From: Carposina sasakii
Taxonomy: Eukaryota; Arthropoda; Insecta; Lepidoptera; Carposinidae
Length of the DNA: 64,000 bases
Direction of reading: 5' to 3'
NCBI GenBank assembly: GCA_014607495.2
Contig: CP053167.1
Coordinates: 3,906,001 to 3,970,000 of the forward strand
Below the pieces are notes generated by a model that was not told the origin of the DNA, made no database searches, and was given only the letters and a program-made list of their open reading frames with translations. The position numbers were made by a program, and so were the translations under genes. Shown here piece by piece: positions 20,946-31,860 of this stretch (positions are counted from its first letter, which is position 1; each line of letters starts with the position of its first letter).

Positions 20946-22376
20946 TGAAATAATTTCAAGTTGGACAGAATTGTTTACGGGCATAGCATGTAGGCCGCAG
21001 GCAGATGCTATGATTTACAGAAAAGATATAAGGCAATCATCTGAATTATCTAAACCTTTCCTGTTTATTCAAATACTCTTTTGGATATGTACCTATCCAT
21101 GATGAAAAAATACCTATAAGTAATAGTAATATAAAAGAATGAGACTGTTCAAACCAATATAATCGAATATAAATAACTTCTTTCACATAATAATCTATAG
21201 TTTATTACTCAAATAAATTATCCTAAAATAAACAAAGTTAAAACATGGTCATTATTACATTAAATGCCATTTATTTCATATTGCAACAGTTCGTACATAT
21301 TTTTAATACAATTAACTATTATAACATCCAATTTATTTTATAACATTTAGTTCACAATAATTTACGTATCTAGCTAGTTGTATGTGATAGTATCCGAAGC
21401 TTATAAATATAATCCAGCCTTCAGCTATGGATACTAACACACTTTTAATAATAATATACAATTTTAAGTAAGAGCTTTTAATACTTTTACATCAGTGCAG
21501 TGCATATGGCACATGACACCCTGTATGACACGATACGTGTCGCACGCGTGATATAAGAAGATCTTTGTAATACGCATGCCCGAGTAAAAAGCTTGCAGGC
21601 AAAATATATGCCAAGTTACAGTTAAGCAGCAGTATTGTAATAGAAAATATTCTAATAATCACGAAATTTCAGAAACTTTTAACATCTACAAACTTGGTAG
21701 GTAGGTTCCTTATATATATAGACATTCGGTAAGAAAGGACTTTACGAAACTTTACCACAAAGAGGGTAGGTAAAACGGGAGTCAGAAGTTTGATGTTGAA
21801 AGTTGAAAGTCCTATGTTTTTGAACTGAGGATTTTCTGAAATTCCCATGAGAATAGGAAGTAACGGGAATTCCAAAGTTTACGCAGACTAAGTCGTGGGT
21901 GTCCAGGCTAGTGATAAATAAAATTTAAGTCAGCTATTTATAATTGTACAGTTTCTATCACCTGCTTAACTACTAAAGGTTTTCGAATTTTGAGCAATAG
22001 TTAATACGATACATACTCGAAATAATGTTTTCTCTAAAGAGACTTTAAGGAGCCCCTCGGGGATTGGTCGCAATTTAGTCTCGCTTTCAAATAGGAAAAA
22101 CAAAACAGTTTAAGAGTATATAGAAAATACGCGTTTAAAGATCTTTGGAAACGCAGATACGCCATTCGTTGGCAAAAATAATTTGAAATAAAAATTGTAA
22201 CCATTAGCTAAGAAAGCCATTATGAACGAAATTATTATAACAAATTTTTTACCTAATCACGTCTAAGCTTATTGTTCAATTGACCATACGAGTTTTTTTT
22301 TTGAGTTTTTGAGTTAGGCAGACGTTTGCTGTGCTACTGTGTTTAGCTTAAACAATGTTGTAATTATTTTATAATA
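20946..22376. other. Non-coding stretch with a Helitron-like remnant
   Basis: Mostly AT-rich unique sequence. 21690-21912 resembles the 'gacattcggtaagaaaggac...tttacgcagactaagtcg' Helitron-like module also seen near 28340, 45180 and 49250. Confidence 0.4.
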
Positions 22377-22813
22377 TACAGGGTGTGGGTCAGGCAAACA
22401 CTGAAATGCTGAACAAGTCCCATTGTGTTGAGTTATACGACAGTGTTATTTTACTCGCAGCAAATGTATTTTTGATTTGATTATATCGGGCGTTTATATC
22501 CTGTGACTAATTAAATGGACTTATTGGTTATTGTGTGACACATCGCTGATTTTTGGATCACTTGTGACTCTCCATTAGGGTTGATCAGTAAATTGAACAT
22601 TTTTTTTTGAAAATAATCTTTTGGTTATAATTTTATTTTTAAGTCATTCTCTAAAGTTAATTCAACGAACTATACTATTTTTTTCCTGAAAATATGAAAG
22701 AAATGTCGGATAAATTTGGCATTTTCCTGCAAAAATTGTCAGTGTTTCCGCCTCAGAATAATAGTCTGAAGTCATGGTATCAATATTTGCCTGGCTGTCA
22801 CAAACACCCTGTA
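22377..22813. mobile_element. MITE D (TA-flanked, 'TACAGGGTGTGGGTCAGGCA' ends)
   Basis: Left end TACAGGGTGTGGGTCAGGCA and right end TTGCCTGGCTGTCACAAACACCCTGTA are inverted repeats about 437 bp apart with TA at both edges. Only one copy is in the window. The terminal 'TACAGGGTG' is shared with MITEs A and B. Confidence 0.6.
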
Positions 22814-23206
22814 TACATGATAAAAAAACACGAAAACATTTAAATTTAATATAATTAGGAAAGATGCACATTGGTAGATTAAAAATCTTTTTTTAATTAA
22901 TGCTTAATACAAATTACAAGCTGAAAGAATTCAAAGGTACAATTTCTCGTAATGAATGTTACCTAAAATTTTTAAGAAAATTGTCTTAGCGTATTTCGCT
23001 TTTAAAACGTAATTAACTATGGTTACAATAATTTTTGTAAAACTTTAGATTCCATTAACAATATCTTAAGGTAATTAAGACTAGTAATTAGAAGTCACAA
23101 ACACCGCCGGAGCGAATCATTATTCTAAGACCGCATCACATAGTTAGCCTTATCAGAAACTTTGGTGTAGTTAAAGTAATCTCAATCACCGAGACAGTAT
23201 TTTTAG

Positions 23207-23378
23207 ACAATGTAACATTTTTACAATCGACCGCGAAGTTCGCAAAGTTATCTCAACGATTCTACTATTAGACTCCATCACATCAAATTAACCAACACGC
23301 TAAATGAAGGCTTGTTATTGGGTGGAATGTTGTGATGATTTTGCGAACTTCGCCGTAGCTAGAACAATTGTTACTTTA
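23207..23378. mobile_element. MITE F copy
   Basis: 'caatgtaacatttttacaat', 'gcgaagttcgcaaagttatc' on the left and 'ttgcgaacttcgccgtag' with 'caattgttac' on the right, as at 20745-20935. Confidence 0.55.
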
Positions 23379-23631
23379 TATAAGACCCAAGGAACATTAG
23401 GTACTATTTGGTTAAAATTGCAAAAACTCTGCGATAGAAAGGTAGAAAGACCGCCTGAATGTGGGATTGACGCAATGCAAAACACTATCTCGATGAATAT
23501 ACACTAGAAGAGAAAAACAACCAAAAATACCAGTCTCCAGAATTAAAATGCACCAGCTTTCATGACCCAATTTACATTTTCAAATATAATCAGCAGTATT
23601 GGTTACATAATTGATTTGGTACCCAGAAGTT

Positions 23632-24058
23632 TTACGCTTGGCAGTCATGGCAGAACGCATCAGTCGATCTCTTTCTCCGTTCTTCTTCCTCCATGCTATC
23701 GTTAAGCTCCTCGCTATCCCTGCCCAGTCTTATGAAGTGATCCCTTGCCCTGCTCTTTCTTTGTGGGTAATTCACGTCGGCCTGATCGTAGCTGCCTTTC
23801 TCCTCCTCACCTGATCTGCCGAACCTGATAAATTTGGGATCCCTTCCAAGCCTGAGGAAGTTATTGCCTCGTTTGATGATGGGGCTGTCGTAGTCGTTCT
23901 CGTAGGATTTGAAGAGGCTGATTAGGTCCTCATTGGTGATGGCTACAGGCTGGGATCTGCCGAAGCGTAGGAAGCTGTTCCCTCTTCTGACTGGATTGTC
24001 CAAAAGTGCTTCTCTGATGTCTGCTGCTGAGGGTTCTGGGGGGGATGACCTACCGAAT
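23632..24058 (-). CDS. FMRFa: FMRFa coding exon 2 (four RFamide/RLamide peptides)
   Basis: Acceptor 'cttgtccacag' precedes 24058. The exon supplies the last base of the split Arg codon, then F-G-R of the first peptide and the other four peptides. It ends at TAA 23632-23634. Two of the four have Leu instead of Phe at the C-terminus (FLRL, FIRL). Confidence 0.94.
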
Positions 24059-25796
24059 CTGTGGACAAGAGTTATTCATCTATATATTTTCATAATTACC
24101 ATCCTTATTCACCTACCACGACTAATGTTCATCTATGTTATTAGGAACATATTATAACACAATGTTATCACGTAGGTACATGACACATGTGTTAGCTTGA
24201 GTAAACCATAGCTTGTCCCTTGATTTTGATTGTGAATTATTAATTAAACCAGTCTTGAAATAAAACAAGAGTTGATCAAATATTAGTTATTTTTAGATAT
24301 TCTTTAAAGTACCTATACAATGGAATAGTTCAGTAGGTAATATCTGCTATTTTAGTGAGTATTATTATGCATCGTGAAAAATAAAGAAGTTATTAAAATG
24401 TCGTATAAGATTCATTAAGATATTGGTAAGATTGACTACAATTTTTTATTATCTTTCACACTGTCGAGACATAAATTTTCTTGTGAAGAACTAATAAAAG
24501 AAGTTACAAAACAATATACTTTTCTCATTTCTGTGATGGAGGGTAGCTTAAAATTGGCTAAGGGTGATTTATATTCACACAGCATGGGGTTCCGTTGCAG
24601 TATCTCTTATGTTTTTTTAAAAATATTTTTCCTATATAGAAAGAATAAGGAACTATGTACATAGAAGATAGCTTTTAGTGAGCAGCAGCGCCTCCCGTGC
24701 TGACAACATAGTCCGAAAATCACACTGCGGTTACCAACCCTCCCAGTGTAGTGACTGAGAAAAACCTCCCTATGACAGTAGCGTTGTGGCGTGCGAGTGG
24801 GGGGTGGGGCTAAGTCCAGCAGTGGACTGCAATAGACTAATCTGTGGAGCTTTTGGTATTCACTTAATGTTAATAGTCTTACTTATTATACTTAGAGCCG
24901 TTGTTTGAAAAGGTCAGTTAGCTAATCTGAAGGATAATCTCCATTTTGATAATGTTTTAGAGAAGTAGTGGCCCTTAATAATTCATAGTCTACGTAACTC
25001 TAAATTAGCGGAAAACTATAATCCAAAAAACCTTGTTAAAGCTGCTTATGTTTTATTTTTCAATTATGACAACGAAATGGGAAAGAAGGTATTTTGAACC
25101 GTGGAGAAATATAAAAATATCTACCTACTCAAGTAAAATACGGATTTATCTTTGAGTCAAGAAATTACAGAGTGAAATGAGATAAATTAACTTTCAAAAC
25201 TGTTTTTCAGTTAAGTTATAAAAAGGTCAATAGTTTTTATAAATAGAGTCTTTGAAGAAGGTTTGTAAATATGTCTATACTATAGATTTTACATATAAAA
25301 CTTTTTTTAAGATAGAAATTTAAATTTCTAAGAAGCAGTCGTAGATAATATTAGTACCCTTATACTTGAAGACGAGTAACCTTTGACTTTTTTCATGATG
25401 ACGTATCTTCAAAAAAGTTCAGTAGGGTAAGCAAAATCTATGTGATTTCACAGTTGGACGATAGTGTTACGGACTATCGAGAGGTTCGTGCTTACCCCTC
25501 AGTTTTGTGTGTGGTTTTGTGTTTACGAAATCTGCTACTTTAGGTTTTTTTATGAGTAAAGTACCAACTATTGAATTGACCTAGAACTATTCATGATAGT
25601 AAAACACAAAAATGTGCCTAATGAAGAACCTAATTTCGTTGCCCGATGCCTACAATGTTAAGGTAAAGTACCTTATCATACTCCTATCGATAGCGCTTCG
25701 TCTCCTCGCCTCAAGATCTGGAGACCTTCTGACGGGATTGGCTGATGCTGTCACCACCGCCATCAGCAGAACTGCAGCCATGCCCCGGGTGTTCAT
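23632..25796 (-). CDS. FMRFa: FMRFamide-related neuropeptide precursor (two coding exons)
   Basis: Joining 25796-25672 and 24058-23632 (minus) gives a 183-residue prepropeptide. Residues 1-19 are a signal peptide (hydrophobic core AAVLLMAVV, cut after A-S-A). Five amidated peptides follow, each ending in G plus basic residue: SAIDRSMIRF (34-43), GNSFLRF (68-74), GNNFLRL (106-112), DPKFIRF (115-121) and ARDHFIRL (146-153). RRR, RR and KR sites or single Arg flank them. SAIDRSMIRF and GNSFLRF match, as I recall, Bombyx and Manduca peptides; the family acts on neurons, muscle and, in Bombyx, the prothoracic gland. The intron splits the Arg codon of the first RFamide: AG|A. An acidic spacer and a C-terminal CxxC end the protein. 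Identity is secure; the 5' UTR is not. Confidence 0.95.
24059..25671 (-). other. FMRFa intron
   Basis: 1613 bp, GT (25671-25670) to AG (24060-24059). It contains an RTE-type composite fragment at 24680-24845 in plus orientation and otherwise AT-rich sequence. Confidence 0.85.
24680..24845 (+). mobile_element. RTE-type composite element fragment inside FMRFa intron
   Basis: 'gcagcagcgcctcccgtgct', 'catagtccgaaaatcacact' and 'cagcagtggactgcaataga' in the same order as at 13985. It is antisense to the host gene. Confidence 0.55.
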
Positions 25797-25807
25797 TGCA
25801 GGGGGTT
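25672..25807 (-). CDS. FMRFa: FMRFa coding exon 1 (signal peptide and start of first peptide)
   Basis: ATG at 25796-25794 starts 41 codons plus two bases. The donor is 'ATAAG|GTAC' (intron from 25671). A strong acceptor 'ccattgtttcag' ends at 25808, so the exon probably starts at 25807 and an upstream non-coding exon exists outside what I can identify. The 11 bases before ATG are 'aaccccctgca'. The plus-strand frame over this place is a shadow. Confidence 0.9.
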
Positions 25808-25829
25808 CTGAAACAATGGAAATTAAAAC

Positions 25830-26379
25830 TTTTTTATTTTATTTAAATTAGATTGGACCTATAGAAATAAAAATGAAATGTGTGTACGTCTATGGTGTAC
25901 GCACATATCTTTTGAACTACTGCACCAAATTGGATGATTCATTTTGGTGTTTGTTATTTCTAAAAGATTTTTGATTTTCGGAAATTTATAAAAAAAATAC
26001 GGAAAAATAAGGCGGGACGAAGTTCGCCAGGTCAGTTAGTTATAAATTAGACACAGGTAAGGCAAGCCATATAAAAATGTGTCAGTTCTTTTGGAATAAT
26101 GGCCTTAGATAAGAATGACCTTGTAGATGATGATGATGAAGATAAGATTTAGATCCAGCTGTTTCTCTTAAGCCGAAGACATTCAATAGATAGCTAAGGT
26201 GTCTTAAATCTCTTCATTTGCTATTTGTAGTAAATGCTTAAATCTAGATTTAACTTTATCCGAGCATAAGCACACATGCCGTTTTGCTTTTTTGACATTA
26301 AACAACTCAATTAGACAATTGACTTTTTCTTCAGATTCCAAGATATTTGCAAGTGGGCCCTTACACCTTATTTTATTTA
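25830..26379. other. Non-coding stretch upstream of FMRFa
   Basis: Should hold the 5' intron of the FMRFa transcript. 25880-26030 carries a Helitron-like sequence ('gaactactgcaccaaattgg' ... 'ggcgggacgaagttcgccag'). No promoter motif stands out. Confidence 0.4.
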
Positions 26380-26642
26380 TACAGGGTGTAACAGAAAGAG
26401 TATGTTAAGCGAAAAGCTATGTAAACAGCCCATTATAGAGAACTTATTTCCAATATTTGAGACTCGAAATCACATGTTTATTTTTCAAGATTATATGAAC
26501 ATTCTTGAGTTGTTTAGGAATTATCCATACTATCTGGAAAATAAACACGTGATTTCAAGTCCGAAATTTTCTGGATAGATTCCTTTTAGTAGGCTCTTTG
26601 CATGGCTTTTCGCTTAACATACCCCTTTTGTTACACACTGTA
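26380..26642. mobile_element. MITE A, complete palindromic copy
   Basis: TACAGGGTGTAACAGAAAGA at the left and 'cccttttgttacacactgta' at the right. The two halves (about 130 bp each) are reverse complements throughout: 'gttaagcgaaaagctatg' pairs with 'catggcttttcgcttaac', and 'gagactcgaaatcaca' with 'cgtgatttcaagtccgaaat'. TA flanks suit Tc1/mariner-type integration. Confidence 0.7.
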
Positions 26643-27070
26643 TAGAAGTAGAAAGAATCCTTGATAGAAGCACTTATAATACAAACGTCAGATAAAAAAA
26701 TAATACTTATACTGGTCTAATACAATTGAGTTATAATTTATGTGCGCAAAGACTCTCGTACAAAAACTTTAAATAACTTTTCTTTGCCTTGTTATGTAAA
26801 TGTTGCAATAATTATCACAAAAGGGAATACGTAATGTTTGTAAAAGCCGTAAATTTTGCTGTTTCCTTTATATTTGTGCCGTAAATTATAATTGTTTCTT
26901 TGAGTGTAATTCGGATACAATCCGTTATAATTTCTAATTGGTATCCAACGTTTGTTTTATAAATAAATATTCCAGTTCGGGTTCACCTTTTTATAATTTT
27001 ATCTATTTTACATGAAATTTTTGGTCTTATACTTTTCGTAGCACGAAACAAGAGTTCTTTCAGCGAACCG

Positions 27071-27209
27071 CCCTCTGATTACGTAAAAGCAATAGCAAAG
27101 TCGAAGCCACGCGATCGCGATAATTTGAGAGTGTGTGTCTGCGCGGGGAGAGGTGCGGGGCGCGGGAGGACGCCGAGCGCTCTTTGCTATTGCTTTTACG
27201 TAATCAGGG
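27071..27209. mobile_element. MITE C copy
   Basis: 'ccctctgattacgtaaaagc' and 'gcttttacgtaatcaggg' at the ends, with the GC-rich loop 'gggaggacgccgagcgctc'. The right arm is shortened compared with 18934-19102. Confidence 0.7.
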
Positions 27210-28330
27210 CCGGTATTCATTTTTATTAAGATTTTGTTGAGTCATTGAAACTGTTTAGAAAAGAAACACTTGGATGAATTTTATGATATCTCAAAGCATT
27301 CTTATCCTATCTCACACTTCATATTTTTAAAGTCAAAAATATATTGAGTAAGTAAATAGTAAACCGGCTTCGAATCGTGTGTTCCTATTTGTTTCTGTTT
27401 ATCCACGCCAAGTCCCTACATTAGCTATGGCTTTGTAGTTACAAGTACTCGGGGACAATGTGCTCTATAGCTACTCGAAGATGCATAACACATGCGACTA
27501 TACGAGTATGACAAGATTGTTAACACGTATTCAGTGTCTCAACATATCGCTTTGTCCAACGATATGCGATGTAAATATTCCTCAGAACGGAGTACTCCAG
27601 AAAACCCAAACTTGGACTTTACCACATCACCTAACTCTAGCATCGGTTTAGGATAATTGTATTGTATTGAAAGTAAATTAAAGTAATTCTGGAATTCATT
27701 TTTTTAGTCATATAGTCTGTGGTATAGGTGAAAACACAGGTAGGTTATAATTAAGTCAATACTCAATCACCTTAGCCAAGCATTCAGCCTCATTTACATA
27801 AAATACAATTTTTTTATTTTCTTGCCTATTGCATACAATTTCATTGAAGAAATAAATGATTTGCAAGGTCTAAATGGCTATTTATTGACATATAGTCCAA
27901 GTTTTTACTAGAAATGGGTCTTGTTTAAGGTCGTAGATTGTCCTCCATAAGCCCTGCGGTTTTTCACCTACTAACTTAGTAGGTAACTTGAGTCTAAACT
28001 TAAAAATATATAAAAATTATTTCAAATCCCACTCAATGGGTGAGCAGAATGGCAATAAGGGTCAAGAATCAGCTATTTTCGTACAAATACTCGAAAATAT
28101 AGCTCGAATTGCTCCAAATTGGTCCATGCCTCAGGCAACCCAATTAAATTGTACGGAACAAACCCACTCAGTGAATCAACAAATGAAACAAAATAAAAAA
28201 TACATGATCTTAATATTATACAATGTTTTTTTTTTCAGATTAAATCATGCTAAAAGTCTTTAGATAATAAATCTATATACCTATATAAAATTCTTTGTTC
28301 TGAATTACTGATAAATCAACAAGCCTAAAC
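27210..28330. other. Non-coding stretch
   Basis: Two plus frames of 63 and 91 codons (27460, 27988) show no motif, signal peptide or splice support. Nothing else seen. Confidence 0.4.
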
Positions 28331-28455
28331 TTGAAGGGTGTGTTCTTTGGATGACGCTGGCATCCGATAGTAAAGGACTTTTCGAAATTTCCACGGGAAT
28401 TAAAATTAACGGGATATCTAAAGTTCACGCGGAAGAATTCGCTGGTGTTCACTAA
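28331..28455 (+). mobile_element. Helitron-like remnant
   Basis: 'ggcatccgatagtaaaggac', 'aatttccacgggaatt' and 'ttcacgcggaagaattcgc' match the degenerate Lep1-type module (also 21690, 45180, 49250). The final CTAG end is decayed. Confidence 0.4.
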
Positions 28456-29035
28456 ACTAGATAATCTAAGAAAATATTATTGATCCATGTGAAATTGTAC
28501 TAAGCTTTCGTATTACTCTAGTTTTGCTTTTGCAAGTCACGTTATCAGCCTACTGTAAGTATGTTCATACATCTCATGAGAAATAAAAAGGCGTAGAACT
28601 TCAAAACTTAATTGGCTGTAATACTATTCAAAAGTCCCACGTCTCTAGTGTCTATGTGGAGGTAACGACAATGCACTAATCCTATTTAGTTCCAATAAAT
28701 TGCGTGAACTTTCACGGACTTTCGTCATAGAGCAAGGTCTGGGTTGCAGACTTCTTGTCGCCGATGTGGGTGGATGAGCTAATATCATTTTGAACCCTAC
28801 GCTTTTCACATAAACCGCAATATTGTCCGATTTAGCGCTGAATAGCGATTTACTACTGGTATTCAAGCATTTTATCTGTTTTCCTCTTGTTAGAGTATTA
28901 TAAAAAGTATGGTGAAGCGCATAACTCGCTTTTTATTGGCTTTAGATTTGTCTAATTGTTTTAAGCACAGTAAAAACTATTATTATAGTATTATTTCTTC
29001 TTTATTTTCTAACTAATTCCAATATGGTCGATTCT

Positions 29036-29160
29036 GTCCGTCATATTTAGACGTCACCTTAAATTATTCAGGTCTGCCCCTTTTTATTCTAAACATAAAT
29101 GGCTGGGACAGGTAGCACCAATGTTTAGTTTAGGTTTAAGTGTGACGATCAGAATCGATT
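29036..29160. mobile_element. MITE E, diverged copy
   Basis: 'ggtcgattctgtccgtca' on the left and 'taggtttaagtgtgacgatc' with 'agaatcgatt' on the right. These are the arms of the palindromic element seen intact at 34102-34244. Confidence 0.5.
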
Positions 29161-29935
29161 ATGTTGTTAATATTTGTCTTAAACTTTGTTTTAAACATCT
29201 CAAGAATAAAAAAATCTATTAATAGAAACATTTCATCAAATAAAGTAGTAGCACATAGTAGCACTATAAAAGTTTATTTCTATTTTCAAACATTTCTCTG
29301 CACGATTTATTTATTATTCGAAACTGAACATACATAAGACGAACAACATACTATTCTCAAATGAGGTAGCCAGAATATAAGATCACGATGGAGATATTGT
29401 TTATGTGGTTGTAATAATGATTTCCCACTGCCATATTTTAACACGGTAAAACTACACAAGAACTCAAAGTTTTCCTAGTCCACGTAAGAAGTTTCATGGA
29501 TTTCCATTGAACTGAATGAAAATGTTTGCTACAGTAGTACAGTATAAAAGTGATATGGAAACTAGCGCCAAAGTCAGGGAAAGAGGCTAAAGTTGGAATG
29601 CACAATATAAATGCAGAATCCTCACAAGTTCGACTATCTACCATATGTGAGGATTGCTGTAAATTTTCTTAGATCATCCTTTGAAATTGAAAAAAAGGAG
29701 AGAAACAAATGTCACCATATTCATAGAATGGACAGGTAGTGATTCTTCAGCTTTTCCCTAAATTTGCCAACAGTGCGACAACCTAACCGTATAATTCATT
29801 CTAGAACTGCCTGAACCGAGAAAGAATACCCAATTTTCTTTAAATTTTGCATGGATATTAGTTAAGAGTATGGAAATCGGCTACATACTGTAGTTCACGC
29901 AAACGAAGTTGCGGGCAACAGGTAGAATATTATTA
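29161..29935. other. Non-coding stretch
   Basis: No coding support. A short 'gtagttcacgcaaacgaagt' Helitron-like end lies at 29890-29920. Confidence 0.4.
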
Positions 29936-30172
29936 TCATCATTATCATCATCATCATCAGCCTATTGCAGTCCACTGCTGGATGTAGGCCTCCCCAAGAC
30001 TGCCATGGGGGGTATTTGCCCATAGTCACCACGCTGGGAAGGCGGGTTGGTGACCGCAGCTTTTAGACCGTGTTTTGGACTATTTTGTCAACACGGGAGG
30101 CGCTGCTGCCCAACTCCCGGACATGGGGTGGTACGAATTCTACTCTGCCGGCGCCACGCGGCACATGCAGAA
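29936..30172 (-). mobile_element. RTE-type composite element, near full length
   Basis: Starts (minus-strand 3' end) with a (CAT)n tract and 'cagcctattgcagtccactg', continues through 'gtcaccacgctgggaaggcg' and 'gggaggcgctgctgcc', and ends with 'actctgccggcgccacgcgg'. Confidence 0.55.
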
Positions 30173-30356
30173 TATTATTATACTTTTTCCTTAGTAACTT
30201 TTTTTCGTTTCCAACTACAATAGGTATGTAGTTCTCACTACTCACGAAATAAGTTTTACAGGATCATGTAAGTAATTGCTTGAGTATGTAAGAAGTAATA
30301 AATAAAAACTGTAAGCTATCTACTAATACTTTACTGAGCTAGTTGAGCTAAGCTAT

Positions 30357-30620
30357 ATGGGATGTAACAGAAAGGGTATGTTAAGCGAAAAGCTATGTAA
30401 ATAGCCCATTATAGAGACCCTATTTCCAAAATTTGAGACTCGAGATCACATGTTTATTTTTCAAGATTGTATGAATATTCCTGAGTTGTTTCGGAATTCT
30501 TCATACTATTTGAAAAAATTAACATGTGATTTCGAGTCTGAAATTTTGTAGGTAGGTTCTTTTTAGTGGGCTATTTACATAGCTCTTCGCTTAACATACC
30601 CCTTTTGTTACACTCTGTGT
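30357..30620. mobile_element. MITE A, complete but diverged ends
   Basis: Same palindrome as 26380-26642. The terminal TACAGGG has decayed to 'tatgggatgtaacag'. Right end 'cttttgttacactctgtg'. Confidence 0.65.
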
Positions 30621-30919
30621 AACTAAACTACCTAGGCTGTGGTAAACATATCTGCATTATTTTGCACCCTAGCTGTGCTGCCCTGCTGAATAACAAGTCT
30701 ATCTTTTAATTAAAATACTAATTTCAGTCACGAGTCTTCAAGCATCTTAAAAAAGTTTGTAAGGGACTCGTCAATAGTAAGATTTTGAGTGACTCACTCA
30801 TTGTTAATTAATATAGATTAATCATTATTTATATGGGTTCAAAACAATACAATTCATCGCTATATAAACTGTAACATTCAATTATATAAATGTAAACTGT
30901 AGTGAACAAAAGCCTATTA

Positions 30920-30996
30920 TACAGGTGATGTCAAACCGTAAGCTGTCCGAGCTCGATGCTCTATTGTTTCATTGACACGACTTTATCCACCCTGTA
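30920..30996. mobile_element. Very short TA-flanked inverted-repeat element (77 bp)
   Basis: 'tacaggtgatgtcaaac' at the left and 'gactttatccaccctgta' at the right, flanked by TA. Probably an internally deleted relative of the 'TACAGGGTG' MITEs. Confidence 0.4.
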
Positions 30997-31119
30997 TATC
31001 GTCCCACATTATTATGGACAACAAATTTCTTGTGTTTTATGTTTTTCAAATTTTCAAATATAACTTGGACCAAATATAAATATACTTCTCCATAATATAA
31101 TCTGCTAGGATATGGTTGA

Positions 31120-31375
31120 TTGTTTCGTCATTAAACATTGTGCTGAGGGATTCAGCTTTGTTTACCGAGATTTGGCTAGTGTATAGCTATCGGGATGAAA
31201 AAATAACGTTGCCAGAAACGTAATTTAAAAGAGATGGTAAAAGTCGTCATCCGAGTTAAGTGATCCGATAGCTCAGTTGGTAGAGCGATGCACGGAATGC
31301 GAGTGGTCGTGAGTTCAAATCTTACTCGGGTGAAATTTTTTTTTCATTTTCTTATTAATATTTATAGTACAAATA
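31120..31375 (+). mobile_element. tRNA-derived SINE, family 3, with long 5' extension
   Basis: A tRNA-like segment at 31262-31332 has an A box (TAGCTCAGTTGGTAGAGCG) and a B box-like GAGTTCAAATC. It is preceded by about 140 bp ('attgtgctgagggattcagc', 'gatttggctagtgtatagct', 'agagatggtaaaagtcgtca') that also lies next to the copy at 61391-61645, and followed by 'tttcttattaatattta'. The B box is imperfect and the acceptor ends do not pair well. Confidence 0.6.
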
Positions 31376-31399
31376 TAAATATAGCTAAGAACACACGAA

Positions 31400-31535
31400 A
31401 CCTACGAGTATTTATGAAGAATTTAATGAATGTGGACAAGGAGAAAGAGGTATGTTTTTTGTAACATGCTAAAAGGAGATCTGTAGTCTCTGCCTACCCC
31501 TATAGGATATGCCTAGCCGTGAGTCTACTTATTCA
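31400..31535 (+). mobile_element. LINE 3'-end fragment
   Basis: 'gaagaatttaatgaatgtgg', 'gagaaagaggtatg' and 'gtctctgcctacccctatag' match the 'MKNIMKV..SLPTPP' region of 6003-6240, degenerate. Confidence 0.4.
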
Positions 31536-31544
31536 CAAAAAATT

Positions 31545-31860
31545 AGTGATAGTTCAATTGTTAAGACGTGTGCCTTCCAATCGAAGGGCGTAGGTTCGAT
31601 CCCAGTTACGAGCTTGACCACTATATTTATTTTTATACACAAATTTTAATGTAGTAAAATTGTCACTTAGCTCGAGCTTCGGAAAGCATGTAGGTACAAC
31701 TGTCGGTCCTGTGCATCTCGTCATTCGTGTTGGCTTTTCGCCCCATAGAGAGTGCACCTGTGTTTGCACACACACTTGTGCACTATAATAACTCCTGCGC
31801 AGGTGGCTAATCTCCGCTGACATTGGCCTACACGACTGAAATATGGTCGGAGACATTACT
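31545..31860 (+). mobile_element. tRNA-derived SINE, family 2, full length
   Basis: Head 'gtgatagttcaattgttaag' with B box GGTTCGATCCC near 31592. The body has 'aaattgtcacttagctcgag', 'ggtcctgtgcatctcgtc', 'agagtgcacctgtgtttgc', 'ctcctgcgcaggtggc' and ends 'gaaatatggtcggaga'. A second copy of the body is at 38515-38776. Confidence 0.6.

Noticed and set aside
25612..25851. 79-codon plus-strand open frame
   Set aside because: Antisense shadow of FMRFa exon 1, which has a signal peptide, RFamide and matching splice sites on the minus strand.
28645..28866. 73-codon minus frame
   Set aside because: No motif, no conserved context and no splice signals that join it to FMRFa or another gene.
31262..31332. 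tRNA-like sequence with A box and B-box-like motif
   Set aside because: Imperfect B box, no good acceptor pairing, and it is one of seven copies with a common tail and flanks: a SINE, not a tRNA gene.
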